Assembly (NCBI GenBank): GCA_026119855.1
Contig: JAOWBW010001042.1
Location: 372,001-436,000 of the forward strand
Direction: 5' to 3'
Source: Campanula takesimana
Taxonomy: Eukaryota; Streptophyta; Magnoliopsida; Asterales; Campanulaceae
Length of the DNA stretch: 64,000 nt
Under the pieces are notes generated by a model. That model made no database searches and was not told the origin of the DNA. It saw nothing but the letters and a program-made list of their open reading frames with translations. A program made the translations under genes and the position numbers. Of the stretch, positions 32,718 to 43,048 are shown piece after piece (position 1 is the first letter of the stretch; each line of letters opens with the position of its first letter).

Positions 32718-33361
32718 GGGAAAGAAGGTTATAAACAAGATTGGGTAATAGAATGGTGTTCAAAAATGACAGAAAAGGGCTGTTGGAATCGAATTGTCGA
32801 CCAGAAGCTGATATTATAGCTGTTGGAGGATCTTTTGGCCAGCAAATATCAGGCCCTGAATTTCGCCTCCCAGAGGCGCGCGCCTCCCGACACCGGTCTA
32901 CAAGGCGCGGGCGTCCCGTATCCAAGAGAGGAAGCGCCCGCGTCCCAGCCATAAGAAGGCTCCAGAAATAGCCCTTGTCAGTTCAAGAAGGAAGCCCAGG
33001 CACGTTCAAACGCCTTCTATCTACAAAAAAGATCAATCCCACCAACAAGAGAAGCTCAAAACAACGACAGCAAGCACTCAGAAGGGCACACATTAATTTG
33101 GTCCGCCCTTAAGGCAGGTCTAAAAACTGAAATAGGATAGAGAGTCCCACTCAAAGTAGGGTGTCTTTTATTTTTCTCAAAAGATCAGTTTTTACAATTC
33201 ATCCCCAGCACAAAGCATTCCGCAGTCAACTATACCCACACCCCATCAAAAGTCAAAGTCAAACAGTCAACATCAAAGTACGACTCACGACAACAACTTG
33301 GTCCGGGATGATCCACGGAATCACTGCTTCATCATCAAACAAGATCTACATCTATTCAAAG
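32718..33361. other. Element A spacer upstream of the antisense ORF
   Basis: Would hold the promoter and leader of the antisense ORF. Contains GC-rich words (GGCGCGCGCCTCC, GGCGCGGGCGTCC, AAGCGCCCGCGTCC) at 32872-32948, of the same type as those upstream of the TATA boxes in the A, B and D LTRs. No other coding frame. Confidence 0.5.
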
Positions 33362-33840
33362 CAAACGGTCCCCCGGGTCCCACACTTCAGCAAACGGTCC
33401 CCCGGGTCCCGCACTTCAGCAAACGGTCCTTCAAGTCCCGCACTTCAGCGAATGGTCCTCCGGGTCCCTCACTTCAGCAGACGGTCCTCCGGGTCCCGCA
33501 CTTCAGCAAACGGTCCTCCGGGTCCCGCACTTCAGCGAACGGTCCTCTGGGTCCCGCACTTCAGCAGACGGTCCTCCGGGTCCCGCACTTCAGCAGACGG
33601 TCCTCCGGGTTCCGCACTTCAGCAAACGGTCCTCTGGGTCCCGCACTTCAGCGAACGGTCCTCCGGATCTCACTATCAGCAAACATGTCCCGCTTCCAAG
33701 AAACAAATCTCGCTCTCAGCAAACAGATCCTGCCTCCAATAAACGGATCTCGCTATCAGCAAACAGATCCCACTTCCAGCAAATAGATCCCGCTTCCAGC
33801 AAACGGATCCCGCTATCGACAAAGTCGCTCACACAGGGAG
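33362..33840. repeat. Element A tandem array (29-30 bp units)
   Basis: Ten regular units of the type AAACGGTCCTCCGGGTCCCG then CACTTCAGC, followed by about seven decayed units (CAAACAGATCCCGCTTCCAG) to about 33815. After it, two copies of CGCTCACACAGGGAGCGCAC, which also occurs near the arrays of B. Plus-strand open frames here are repeat artefacts. Confidence 0.93.
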
Positions 33841-34006
33841 CGCACCCATATCTCTCAAAGCCGCTCACACAGGGAGCGCACCTCTATCCTCCGCAATTTC
33901 AAATTCCTGCTTTTATTGAGTCTTTTCCTTTTCTTATTGATGTCCTAGGTGGATGTCTGTCTTTCATCGGCGCGTTTGCTTCGCAATCCACGCCGCCGAA
34001 GGGCTC

Positions 34007-35020
34007 TGTAGACACCCCTGCCTTGGACTGCTCACCCCGATTGCACGCTTGATTTTGTGTTTCTCCCTCTTTTAAGTGTTTCCTGTTAGTTTCTGTTACT
34101 TTGGTTAAGTTCCAGACGGACTCCATTAAGTCCCAGGACTAAACTGAATAACAGTTCTAACTTTCGAGTCCATTCTGTCAAAAATTGCTTCTCAGAGTCG
34201 CGCGCCTCCGCCCCTTGAGGCCAGACGCGCGCGCCTTCCGCTACCTAGGTGGGATGCGCGCGCTTCTGGGGCGTGTCAGTTACAGATTCTGCCCAAGAAT
34301 CTCTCCCTTGCTCATTATACATGATTTTGCCCGGGAAAGATTTCTTGGAGACTCCGTTTGGCTCCAAAAACAGTCACTTTTCAACTATAAAAACCCCTCC
34401 AATCCATCATTGGAGGAGTACCTAGGACATCATTACTTTCAAACCTTTTTACTCACTTCTTTCCTAGACTTCTTCTTAGGACTTCTTCAACAAAGTATTC
34501 AACCTCTTCTTCAAGGCTTTACAAGAGGTTCTTTTTGAAGGATACTAAAGGTAAATGTCTTAAACATTTCTCCTCTTCTTCTTCTTCTTCTTCTTCTTCT
34601 TCTTCTTTTTCAATCAGATTTGCAATCACCCAAAACAATTTGGGACATGACACCAACGGTCCTTTCATTACATTGAATTGGCCGAGGAGTCATCTCCCTA
34701 CATTTTGAACTCTAAAACCCCTTTTTATCATCATTTTAATAGGAAGAACACATTTATCTTTAAAAGTGAATTATGAACAAACAAGACCGACTTTGCTCAG
34801 GCGAAATGGGTGTTTAAGTACTTCCCATTTCGTAACCTAACCCCCGAACCCCTCATCCCAAAGAATCTCTGTTTTCGTAAATCAAACTTAGGCTCATAAA
34901 CATTAGATTTTCTTACGTTCCTCAAAAACGTGGGTGGCGACTCTAAAACATCAATTAGACATCCTAGGGTGATTCACGCGCTCGAGCCTAAGCCGTGGTC
35001 CCGGCCCCGGGGTATCTACA
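34007..35020 (+). repeat. Element A 3' LTR
   Basis: TGTAGACACC to GGGGTATCTACA, 1014 bp, preceded by the polypurine box CCGAAGGGCTC (33996-34006). TATA box TATAAAAAC 34386-34394. Its (CTT)n run (about 34573-34609) is longer than in the 5' copy. Followed by the CCTGG duplication (35021-35025). Confidence 0.95.
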
Positions 35021-35505
35021 CCTGGACTTATGAATTACGACCGGGTTAAGTTCATACTCTTAACCTGGACTTACGAAGCGCGGCCGGGTTAAATTCACAT
35101 TGTTAACCTCGACTTACAAATTACGGCCGGGTTAAGTTCATACTCTTAACCTGGACTTACGAAGCGCGGCCGGGTTAATTTCACACAACTTAAACTCTTA
35201 ACCTGGACATACGAAGCGCGGCTGGGGTAAATTCACATTCTTAACCTGGACTTACGAATTACGATCGGGTTAAGTTCATACTCTAAACCTGGACTTACGA
35301 AGCGCGGCCGGGTTAAATTCATACTCTTAACCTAGACTTACGAAGCGCGTCCGGGTTAAATTCGTACTCTTAACCTGGACTTACGAAGCGCGGCCAGGAT
35401 AAATTCATACTCTTAACCTGGACTTACGAAGCGCGGCTGGGTTAAATTCATACTCTTAACCTTGACTTACAAAGCGCGGCCGGGTTAATTTCACACAACT
35501 GGTCT
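35021..35505. repeat. Element E tandem array 2, right part (about 41-bp units)
   Basis: About 11 copies of the CTTAACCTGGACTTACGAAG / CGCGGCCGGGTTAAATTCAT unit, continuing the array interrupted at 22026. Confidence 0.93.
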
Positions 35506-35892
35506 TACGTCCACCAAAGGACTTCCTGATTTTCATTTTCATTGGGAACCTAATCTTTCTAGGTTCAATTCAAGTTGCATGAGCCGAAAGGGGCATTTTT
35601 CAGGGGTATTTATGACATTGGTTGGGAAGGGGATTTGAATGGGTAGGACCACAAAGCTAACTCTCAACAAGAAATCATTAATTCTGGCAGGGCTAAAGTA
35701 GCCGTACGGCTAAGGGAGGAAACACCCCTTTTTCATTCAATTTTGTTCCAGGCCTAGTCATCTTCTTAAGTGCCACAGTCCGAAGTTCATCAATCAGTTC
35801 ATCATCTTCATTATGGAAGCTTTCTCTTCCATGGAGCCTTTTCTCATGGAAAAACCACCAAAATTGTCCAAAATTCATCAAGAGTGCTTTGG
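35506..35892. other. Element E spacer before the antisense ORF
   Basis: Non-coding. Contains TAGCCGTACGGCTA (about 35700-35713), the same palindromic word as in the LTRs of this element. It lies where the promoter and start of the antisense PMD ORF should be. Confidence 0.5.
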
Positions 35893-37248
35893 TCTCTCAA
35901 GGAGTTCATCCCGGATCTTGAGCTATTAAGAGCCGCTGCGTCCTTTTAGGATGTTAGGAGACATGTATATTGCTTCTCCTATAACGAAATCACTCCAACC
36001 TATGAGGATTTCAAGGATTTGGTAGGTGTCATAGGCACGGAGGTCATTGCTCTCCCCTCAGTTGATGACACCATGTGTGTCGAAAGGTTGGTCTCTCTTC
36101 TCGACATTCCTTTGGAAGAGGCCCAATGTATGGTTCTTAATCACACTTTCATTGACATTTCGGATCTCCTCGAGAAGTTCATGGATCGCACGGATGAGGC
36201 TTCTTGGAATGCCTTTGGTTTGTGCATTCTTACCTTTTTCTACATGGTTAGCTCCAAAGGTACCTGTCATAGGGTTTTACTAAGTGTCCTTGAGGAGTGC
36301 CATGTGGGGAAGGATATTGTCCCCTTGATCATGGGCGAAACCCTTCATGGCATGGAACGCTTGGCTTTGGGAGACGGATTCATGCGTAGCGGTAGCCCCG
36401 CCTTACTCACTTTGTGGTTGAGGGAGAGGTTGATGGCCATTCCCAAGGCTCCTATCTCTCACAGACCATAGTCTTATTCCTTAAGAGGCATCCTCTTGGA
36501 TTTCATTTAGAGTGATTGGGAGGCTTTCATGGATCGCCTCACGACTGCCGAGATCCGTTGGTCGGTCCCACATTGGCGTATCAGCTCGGTACAGAAGTAT
36601 CAGGATAATTCCCCTTTCGTTCGGGTGCCGGGACTCTTGGGATCATCTTACTACATCCCTTCTTTGGTCCGTCGTCAGTTCGGATTACTGGAGACTCCAC
36701 TATTGGAGTGGTTTTGTGTTAACCCAGAGCATTTGAGGCTTCCGCCCTTGTCTATGTGGGACTCCTCCACTATTTCACTTTTTTCCCAATTGTGGACTTG
36801 TTCCCTCTTTCCGGCTCGGGTACTTCTTGGGCGTGCAGCCAGCATGGTTCTAACAACGGTCTACTTAGACTGGTATGAACAAAATATGGGACAAACTCAG
36901 AGGCTCATTGAGGAGAGGCGTGAGGCTATTATTGGTGGGACTCATGACCCTAGCAGGGTTTTGAGAGAGACCGAGGCCGTGACGAGTGGCCATAACATTA
37001 CTGGAGACATTGTCGAGAACTATCAAGCCTTGGCTAATAGGAGAATGGCTGCGATGCCTAGGGCAGGGGCACGAATGAAAGATCTTCGAGCTTGGGCTGT
37101 TGCCAATGCGTCTTTGAGGGCAACCGGGCTAGTTGAGGATGTCAGGAGGATACCCGATCATGGAAGGGGGGAGGACGACATCTTTGATGTGAAGAAAAAG
37201 AAGACTCAAAGAAGTCAGAAGAAGAAGTGGAGGGACGAGGAACAGTGA
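35893..37248 (+). pseudogene. Antisense plant mobile domain ORF of element E
   Basis: Opposite in strand to the gag-pol of E. One frame, broken by TAG at 35947-35949, 36469-36471 and 36508-36510. It reads ELLRAAASF-stop-DVRRHVYCFSYNEITPTYEDF, matching the A protein (LLKAAAAFWDCDSHTFNFSANEMVPTVDDF), so the first stop is TGG to TAG. Later blocks: VLNHTFIDISDLLEKF, PLIMGETLHGMERLALGDGFMRSGSPALLTLWLRER, and ending with a basic tail KKKKTQRSQKKKWRDEEQ that could be a nuclear localisation signal. The C-terminal third (from SVPHWRISSV) differs strongly from that of A. The start is unclear because the frame upstream of 35893 is lost. Confidence 0.85.
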
Positions 37249-37492
37249 TAGTCCTACATTTCCATGTATCCACCCATTGCCATTGCAGACACATTAGTTT
37301 ATTTTAGGTGTCTTAGTTATGTCTTAAGCATGTTAGTTGAGTCGAGAGTAGACCGTGCTTGAACTCATCAAAGAAGTGTTTTAACTGTAATGAAAATGGT
37401 TACTTTTGAAGCTAATTTGCATTCACATGGAGTTTTTGCTCAAAACCAAATTTGATTTTTATTCATTTTTTAGACCGGACCAATAATTGGCT

Positions 37493-37545
37493 GCCTACAT
37501 TCCCCTTTTACAAATGAGACTAAGGGGCTCAGGTCATCGTAGTTC
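37493..37545 (-). other. Conserved hairpin module beta, class I, element E
   Basis: Element sense GAACTACGATGACCTGAG, inner stem CCCCTT ... AAGGGG, closing AATGTAGGC, then CCAA-TTA-TTGG and GTCCGGTCT. The inner stem differs from that of A and B but still pairs. Confidence 0.68.
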
Positions 37546-37581
37546 ACTTTTTACAAACTTTGGGTGCGACCCTGTTTTTCT

Positions 37582-37611
37582 CTAGACCGCCCAAATCGGT
37601 TTTCAATCTAG
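37582..37611 (-). other. Conserved hairpin alpha, element E
   Basis: Element sense CTAGATTG pairs with CGGTCTAG; inside AAAACCGATTTGGG. It is followed by AAAAACAGGGT as in A and B. Confidence 0.65.
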
Positions 37612-37651
37612 GTGGGTATATTCTTTTGGCACCTGCAGATTTTTTTTTTTT

Positions 37652-38935
37652 TTAAACAAAGTAACGACGGAGCTTATCACTATTGACCGGGTACATGAAG
37701 GGGTTGCCATCCAAGTCCGCAAGCCTCATTGCACCACCTGAGAAGATCTCTTGTACCACAAAGGGACCGATCCACACGGGTTCCCATTTTCCATCGGGGT
37801 TAGACCTCCCCGAGGGTTTTTCCTTAAGGACCAAATCTCCTACCCGAATTTCCCGGGGCTTCGCTTTCCTACAAAAAGCTCGCGCCATTCTCCCTTGGTA
37901 GGCGCCGATGTTCTCCATTGCCTTCAGACGACGTTCGTCCAACAAGGCCAATTCATCATGCCGGCTCCGAAGCCAATCAACCTCATGGATTTTGTTCTCC
38001 AACAAAATTCTCAATGACGGTACCTCCAACTCAGCCGGGAGCACGGCGTCCATTCCATAAGTCAAAGCAAAAGGGGTTTCCCCAGTGGCGGTTCTAACCG
38101 AGGTCCGGTAGCCCCACAATGTTAGATGTAGATTTTTGGGCCAATTTCTCCCCCGTGTTGCCATTTTCTTAATAATCCTTTCGAGCGTTTTGTTGGCGGC
38201 CTCCACTACTCCATTAGTCTGAGGCCTATACGGGGAGGATTTGTGGTGAGTGACTCGGAACTCTCCCAATAATTGATCACATTCACCCTTGAAGTGCGAG
38301 CCATTGTTGGTGATGACCTCGTTCGGGATCCCGTACCGGCACATGATGTTTTCTTTTATAAACCCCGCAACCTTCTTAGAAGTGAGGACCCTGTAGGATT
38401 TAGCCTCTACCCACTTTGTGAAGTAATCCACGGCTACCAAAACAAACTCGTGGCCATTGCTCCCGGGCGTGGAAATTTTCCCAATGATGTCAATGCCCCA
38501 TGTTGAGAAGGGCCATGGTGTGGTCATACAGTAGAGATGGTGAGGTGGTAGGTGGTTGAGGTTGGAGAACCGCTTACACTTATCACACCTCTTCACAAAT
38601 TGTATGCAATCGGTCTCCATTGAGATCCAAAAGTATCCCATCCGTAAGATGACTTGCATTAATGCCCTCGCATTCATATGAGGGCCACATACTCCGCCAT
38701 AAACTTCTTGCATGAGTTCTTTTGCCTTTTCCATGCTTATACACCTAAGGAGAAGGCCCGAATGGCGTTTTTTGTACAAGATATCTCCCAAGATGACATA
38801 GTGGGATGCTAGCCGTTTGAGTGCCGCCATGCTTTTAGCTTTTATTCCATCCACATATTCTCCCTTTTCATTCATGAAGGAAGCTTCTCCTTCCTTGAGG
38901 AATCGGTAAATCTGGTTGTACCATGTCTTCTCCAC
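37652..38935 (-). CDS. Element E integrase (open frame, catalytic residue lost)
   Basis: Open for 427 codons to TAA at 37652-37654; it is the C-terminal part of a broken Pol, so the first Met is not a true start. Order: zinc finger with QEVYGGVCGPHMNA (the usual His is Tyr) and CDKC; core VAVDYFTKWVEAK (first Asp), VITNNGSHF (second Asp replaced by Asn) and TNGVVEAANK (Glu); then RTATGETPFALTYGMDAVLPAEL, GDLVLKEKP, the WIGPFVVQEI barrel and KLRRYFV. Two missing metal or zinc ligands suggest it is inactive despite being open. Closely related to the integrase of A. Confidence 0.9.
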   Translation of the reverse strand: MEKTWYNQIYRFLKEGEASFMNEKGEYVDGIKAKSMAALKRLASHYVILGDILYKKRHSGLLLRCISMEKAKELMQEVYGGVCGPHMNARALMQVILRMGYFWISMETDCIQFVKRCDKCKRFSNLNHLPPHHLYCMTTPWPFSTWGIDIIGKISTPGSNGHEFVLVAVDYFTKWVEAKSYRVLTSKKVAGFIKENIMCRYGIPNEVITNNGSHFKGECDQLLGEFRVTHHKSSPYRPQTNGVVEAANKTLERIIKKMATRGRNWPKNLHLTLWGYRTSVRTATGETPFALTYGMDAVLPAELEVPSLRILLENKIHEVDWLRSRHDELALLDERRLKAMENIGAYQGRMARAFCRKAKPREIRVGDLVLKEKPSGRSNPDGKWEPVWIGPFVVQEIFSGGAMRLADLDGNPFMYPVNSDKLRRYFV

Positions 38936-39450
38936 CTTTTCTGTGGTTGCCTCAATCTCATAATAGTATGCCGGATTTTCTTTCCTACCAACTCAGAAAG
39001 GTTTTATCGACTTTCCCTCGGGGATTTCTACCAATGAATCGAAAGTGTCTAAGGCGTTGGCAAAAAGGTTCCGATCCCTCAGCAATTAGTGGAAGCTGAC
39101 TTCTTTGAATTGCGCCATGAGCTCTTCCATGTAGGCATGATATTTCTGCAAACCAGGGTCCAGTGTTTTCCACTTGTTGGAGACTTGGTTGATGATCAAG
39201 GCCTAATATCCGTATACCTCTAATTCTTTCACATTCCTTTACAGGGCTTCTTCCAAACCGGCCGTGCATGCCTCATATTCGGCGGAATTATTGGTCACAT
39301 CAAAGTTAAACTTGATGGCGATGGGGGTGTGCTCATCTTTTGGGTCAACCAAGAGCAATCCAATGCCATTTCCTCTTTTATTGGCAGCACCATCGAAGAA
39401 CAATTGCCACTATTTTCTCCTTCAAGGGCAAAAATCCCTTCATCAGGTAA
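38936..39450 (-). pseudogene. Element E second (archaeal-type) RNase H
   Basis: Between RT-RNase H and integrase, the minus strand encodes QLFFDGAANKRGNGIGLLL and VTNNSAEYEACTAGLEEAL, clearly the same domain as in A, but with several stops and at least one frame change (stop after EEAL, another where relatives have VFGDS). It confirms that E is also Tat/Ogre. Overlapping minus ORFs in other frames are shadows. Confidence 0.8.
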
Positions 39451-41496
39451 TTACGGCTCGGGCTCTTTTTCCTTATTACTAGGGAAGTCCGCCAAATGTT
39501 CCATTAAGACCCTTCCTTTGACCGCCTTCCTTGACACATAAATGATATCATACTCAGCTAGGAAGAAGGACCATTTGGCAAGTCTCATGGACAAAGATGG
39601 CTTTTCCAACAAGCACTTGATGGGGTCTATCTTGGAGATAAGCTGTATCGGGTGGGCATGCATGTAATGCTTCAACTTTCTTACGACCCATACCAATCTG
39701 GCCCAAGTCTTTTCAATTGGGGAGTAGTTGAGCTCGCTCCCTTGTAGCTTACGGCTCACAAAGTAGATGGCATTCTCTACCTTTGAATCCTTCTTCTCTT
39801 GGGCCAACATTGCTCCTATCGACGTATCAGTCACTGTTAGGTAGAGCAAGAGTGGCTTGTCCTTGTGCGGGGGGCATAGGATTGGCGGGTGGATGAGATA
39901 GGCCTTAATCTTGTCAAAGGCTCTTTGGCATTCCTCATTCCATTCAACCTCGGTATTCTTCTTTAGCAATTTAAAGATGGGCTCACATGTGGGAGTAAGC
40001 TGGTTTATGAGGCTGCTAATGTATTGCAACCTTCCCATGAAGGCCTTTACCACTATTTGGGTGCGAGGTGGCTTCATTTCCACAATTGCCTTAACCTTTT
40101 GGGGATCAACTTCGATGCCTCGTTCAGTGACTATGTACCCCAAAACTTTGCCACGAGAAACCCCAAAAGTGCACTTGGCCGGATTGAGCCTCATGGAGTG
40201 CTTCCTAAGCCTGTCAAAGAACTTTCTCAAGTCTATCAAATGTTGCCCATCGGTTCCCTTGGAATGCACAATCATGTCATCGACATACACCTCTATATCC
40301 TTATGGATCATATCATGGAAGAGTGCGGTTGCGGCCCTTTGGTAGGTAGCCCCAGCATTTCGTAACCCAAAAGGCATCACGGTGTAGCAAAAGGTCCCCT
40401 ATGGGGTGGTGAAGGCAGTCTTTTCCTGGTCCTCCTCAACCATCTTAATCTGGTTATACCCAGCAAAACCATCCACAAAAGATTTGACCTCAAAACTAGA
40501 GGTTGTATCTACAAGCATGTCGATGTTCGGGAGGGGGAAATCATCTTTGGGACTCGCCTTGTTGAGATCCCTAAAGTCAACACAGCATCGGACCTTTCCA
40601 TTGGCCTTTATGACTGTTACTATGTTGGAGAGCCACGAGGGGTAATCTATCACCCTTATGAAGCTGACCCGGAGAAACTTCTCAATTTCTTCTTTGACTT
40701 GTAAAGACCATTCCGGTTTGATTCGCCGAAGCTTTTGCTTGACAGTTTTCACCTCGGGATCCACAGGGTTCTTGTATTCAACAATCGAAGAATCCAACCC
40801 AGGCATATCCTTATAAGACCAAGCAAACACATCCACATACTTCTTAAGTAGCTCAACCAAAGCTTCTCTTTCGGCTCCTTTGAAGTAGCTACCAATCTGC
40901 GTCTCTTTCAGCTCATTTTCAGTTCCCAAATTCACCTTAGTTAAAACCTCTTCGGTAGCTTGGGCATGGTTTAACTCTCGGTTAAAAACCTGCTTTGATG
41001 ATTGTTTAATGTTTTGTTCGTTTAGTGTGTCTGCATTATTAGTTGATTCATCATTAACCGTTTTTAGATTATTAGTTAATTTATCATCTAATAAGTTGGC
41101 AATGAGGGGATACTCGGAAAGGTCTATCATTTCATTCAATGCAAACGGGACTACAACATTGGCTACAAGTTCATAATCCTCGGGCGTGAGGCCCTCAGAG
41201 GAGGAACACTCAAATTCAAAGACCAGAGATTGAGGGGACTCGACTACATTGGACCCTATGATATTTGACTCTAGGGGGCGGGGAACCAGTCCAAGCTTCG
41301 TGGTCATTTCCTCCTTGCTCGCCACCGATCCAGAGAAGGTTACCCAATTCTTCAGAGGCATGTCCATCGGGCTTACCAAGGTGCGAGGGTCAAAGGTCCC
41401 AGGAGATCCATCTCCTATCACAGCAATCATTTCCTTTTCGAGGCCAATCAGATCAGGCACGACCAACTCCTCCCCAAACATTTCTTGCATTACCAC
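39451..41496 (-). pseudogene. Element E reverse transcriptase and first RNase H
   Basis: The first part (40399-41496) gives a linker, then VFAWSYKDMPGL, SLQVKEEIEKFLRVSFIRV, CCVDFRDLNKASPKDDFPLP and FVDGFAGYNQI, stopping at TAG 40399-40401 after AFTTP. The same frame reopens (GTFCYTVMPFGLRNAGATYQRA) and carries YVDDM (40276-40287 for YVDD), then RNase H (PLLLYLTVTDTSIGAMLAQE, AIYFVSRKLQGSELNYSPIE) and the connection domain, ending at 39451. Apart from that amber the RT and RNase H look intact. The stop is at the same Trp codon as in A. Confidence 0.92.
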
Positions 41497-42294
41497 ACCA
41501 TTCCATTCGTCGTCGATGACTTCCTTGGTGAAGTGCTCGGGAGTTACCTCCTCAAACTTGCATCTACCATTTTAACCCCAAACGGGTCCCCTTTCTTGGC
41601 TAGCCTCCACTATAGACAAGGTTTCAAATTCCCTTACCATCTTGGGCACTCCCTTAAAGGTGTATTCGTGACTAATAGTAGTCTCGGTAGGACCGGTCAT
41701 CTTGGGTGTATCCAGAAATGCCCTCCTTACGGGGTTAGCCACCATCCCTCAGAATCTTTTGAGATCCTCTTGCAACTTATCCCAATTGGTCATCATTGGC
41801 TCCTTTGGCTCTGGGGCCTCGGTTTGGACCCCTCCTTTCACAAAGTAGAGGCTCATGTCAAAAGTGTAAGGGCGGAGGTTGGAAGCCTTAAACGGAATCC
41901 CTCAAGCTCTGGCTTGGCCTCTTTTTTCAAGCCATTTCCTTATCAATCCTAAGATCCTCGGGGGTGGGTTTGTATCCCAAGCCGTGGAGCGTCTTTTACT
42001 CTTTGATCTCAACAATCTTGTGGGTCCCTTGGAGTTTCTTTCCAAGACCAAGCCCAAGCCCCGGGAGGTAGCGCATCAAACGCATCATTTTCATTGCAGG
42101 GGGAATCATGTCCTTGGTGAGCGTAAGATCTACACAATAGATGTGGGTTTTTGATGGTATCTCGGTGAAGCCGGTCAAAACCATGCCGCTCTCCTCATGT
42201 TTGATTTCTAACACGGGAATCCCATTGGTGTTGGTTCCTTCTGTAGTAACACTGTCCCCATAAATGGTTGTCAAATTACCCTCTTGCACATACT
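41497..42294 (-). pseudogene. Element E linker between protease and RT
   Basis: Decayed coding sequence with frames changing several times. Recognisable pieces are MRLMRYLPGLGLGLGKKLQG, equivalent to the G-patch-like stretch of A, and PSKTHIYCVDLT. No catalytic motif expected. Confidence 0.6.
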
Positions 42295-43043
42295 TCACGC
42301 ACTGGTGGAGGGTACCCCATTGACTTTATGGAGCCATGGGTGTCCCAATAGGGCGGTGAAGGATATGGGGATGTCAAGCACTTGGAAGTCGGTTGGCATC
42401 ATTTGTTTTCCAAACCAAAGGTTCAAGGTGGCCACCCCTAGGACTGAGCGGGCCGTGGAATCGTAAGCCTTAACGGTGATTATGGAAGGCTTTAGGTCGG
42501 TGGTCTTAAGACCAAGTAGATCCATCATCTTAGCAGGGAGGACATTCATGGCGAAAGCATTATCAACCAAAACCCGAGGGAAGCAGCGCTCATCCAATTG
42601 CACCGTGATGTAGAGGGCCTCATTATGGTTAGCCCCAAATTTCGGCAAATCCAAGTCCGTGAATGTGATGACATTCCCATATTGAACACTCCCAATCATT
42701 TGCACGGCCTCTTCGGGGGTAGCCGTGGTAGGTACCATAGTTTGGGCCAATCATTCCTCCAACTTGAGCTTGTGAAGGTAGGAGGAAGTGAGGAGGGACC
42801 ACAAAGATATGTTATCTTGTGTCCTCTTAAGTTGGGTTAAGACGGGATCCTCTTCTCTGGAATCTAAGGCTTTTGCCTCACTAGCAAGAGGGGGAGGCAT
42901 TCGGTGTTCCGGTGGTGGAGGTTTCTTAGGGTTCTCCATGTGCACTTGCCAAGATCGAGTCAGTACACTCACTTCCAAAGGGTTGTCAACCTCTTCCGCC
43001 CCTTTCCCGAGTGACGGGGGGTTCTGGGTACCATATGGCCATG
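42295..43043 (-). pseudogene. Element E protease, downstream of the solo LTR
   Basis: From the solo LTR edge the frame gives linker DPVLTQLKRTQDNISLWSLLTSS, equal to the segment in A before its protease, then TGA after KLEE, then the protease: FPRVLVDNAFAMNVLPAKMM and FQVLDIPISFTALLGHPWLH. The active-site triplet should be Asp-X-Gly; here it is Asp-Asn-Ala, so the enzyme would be dead. CTTCC at 43044-43048 is the target duplication of the solo LTR. Confidence 0.82.
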
Positions 43044-43048
43044 CTTCC

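Larger units (their letters stand above)
22027..35020 (+). mobile_element. Element A: Tat/Ogre Ty3/Gypsy element, 13.0 kb
   Basis: Both LTRs present and flanked by CCTGG on each side (22022-22026, 35021-35025), so this is a complete insertion into tandem array 2 of E. Order: LTR, primer site, leader with stem gamma, gag, protease, RT, RNase H, second (archaeal-type) RNase H, integrase, hairpins alpha and beta, antisense plant mobile domain ORF, tandem array, LTR. Gag-pol is spread over several frames and has many stops, so the copy cannot move by itself. Confidence 0.95.
37249..37651 (-). other. Element E spacer between integrase and antisense ORF
   Basis: In element sense, directly after the integrase stop: an A run, hairpin alpha (37582-37611) and module beta class I (37493-37545), the same order as in A. 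No coding frame. Confidence 0.65.

Noticed and set aside
31854..32819. 321-codon plus-strand ORF
   Set aside because: Mirror of the antisense PMD ORF; its peptide has no family features, whereas the minus frame does.
33161..33786. Two overlapping plus-strand ORFs with PGSRTSANGP repeats
   Set aside because: Artefact of the 29-30 bp array of A.
38985..39269. 94-codon minus ORF between RNase H and integrase of E
   Set aside because: Wrong frame for the archaeal-type RNase H that the region encodes.
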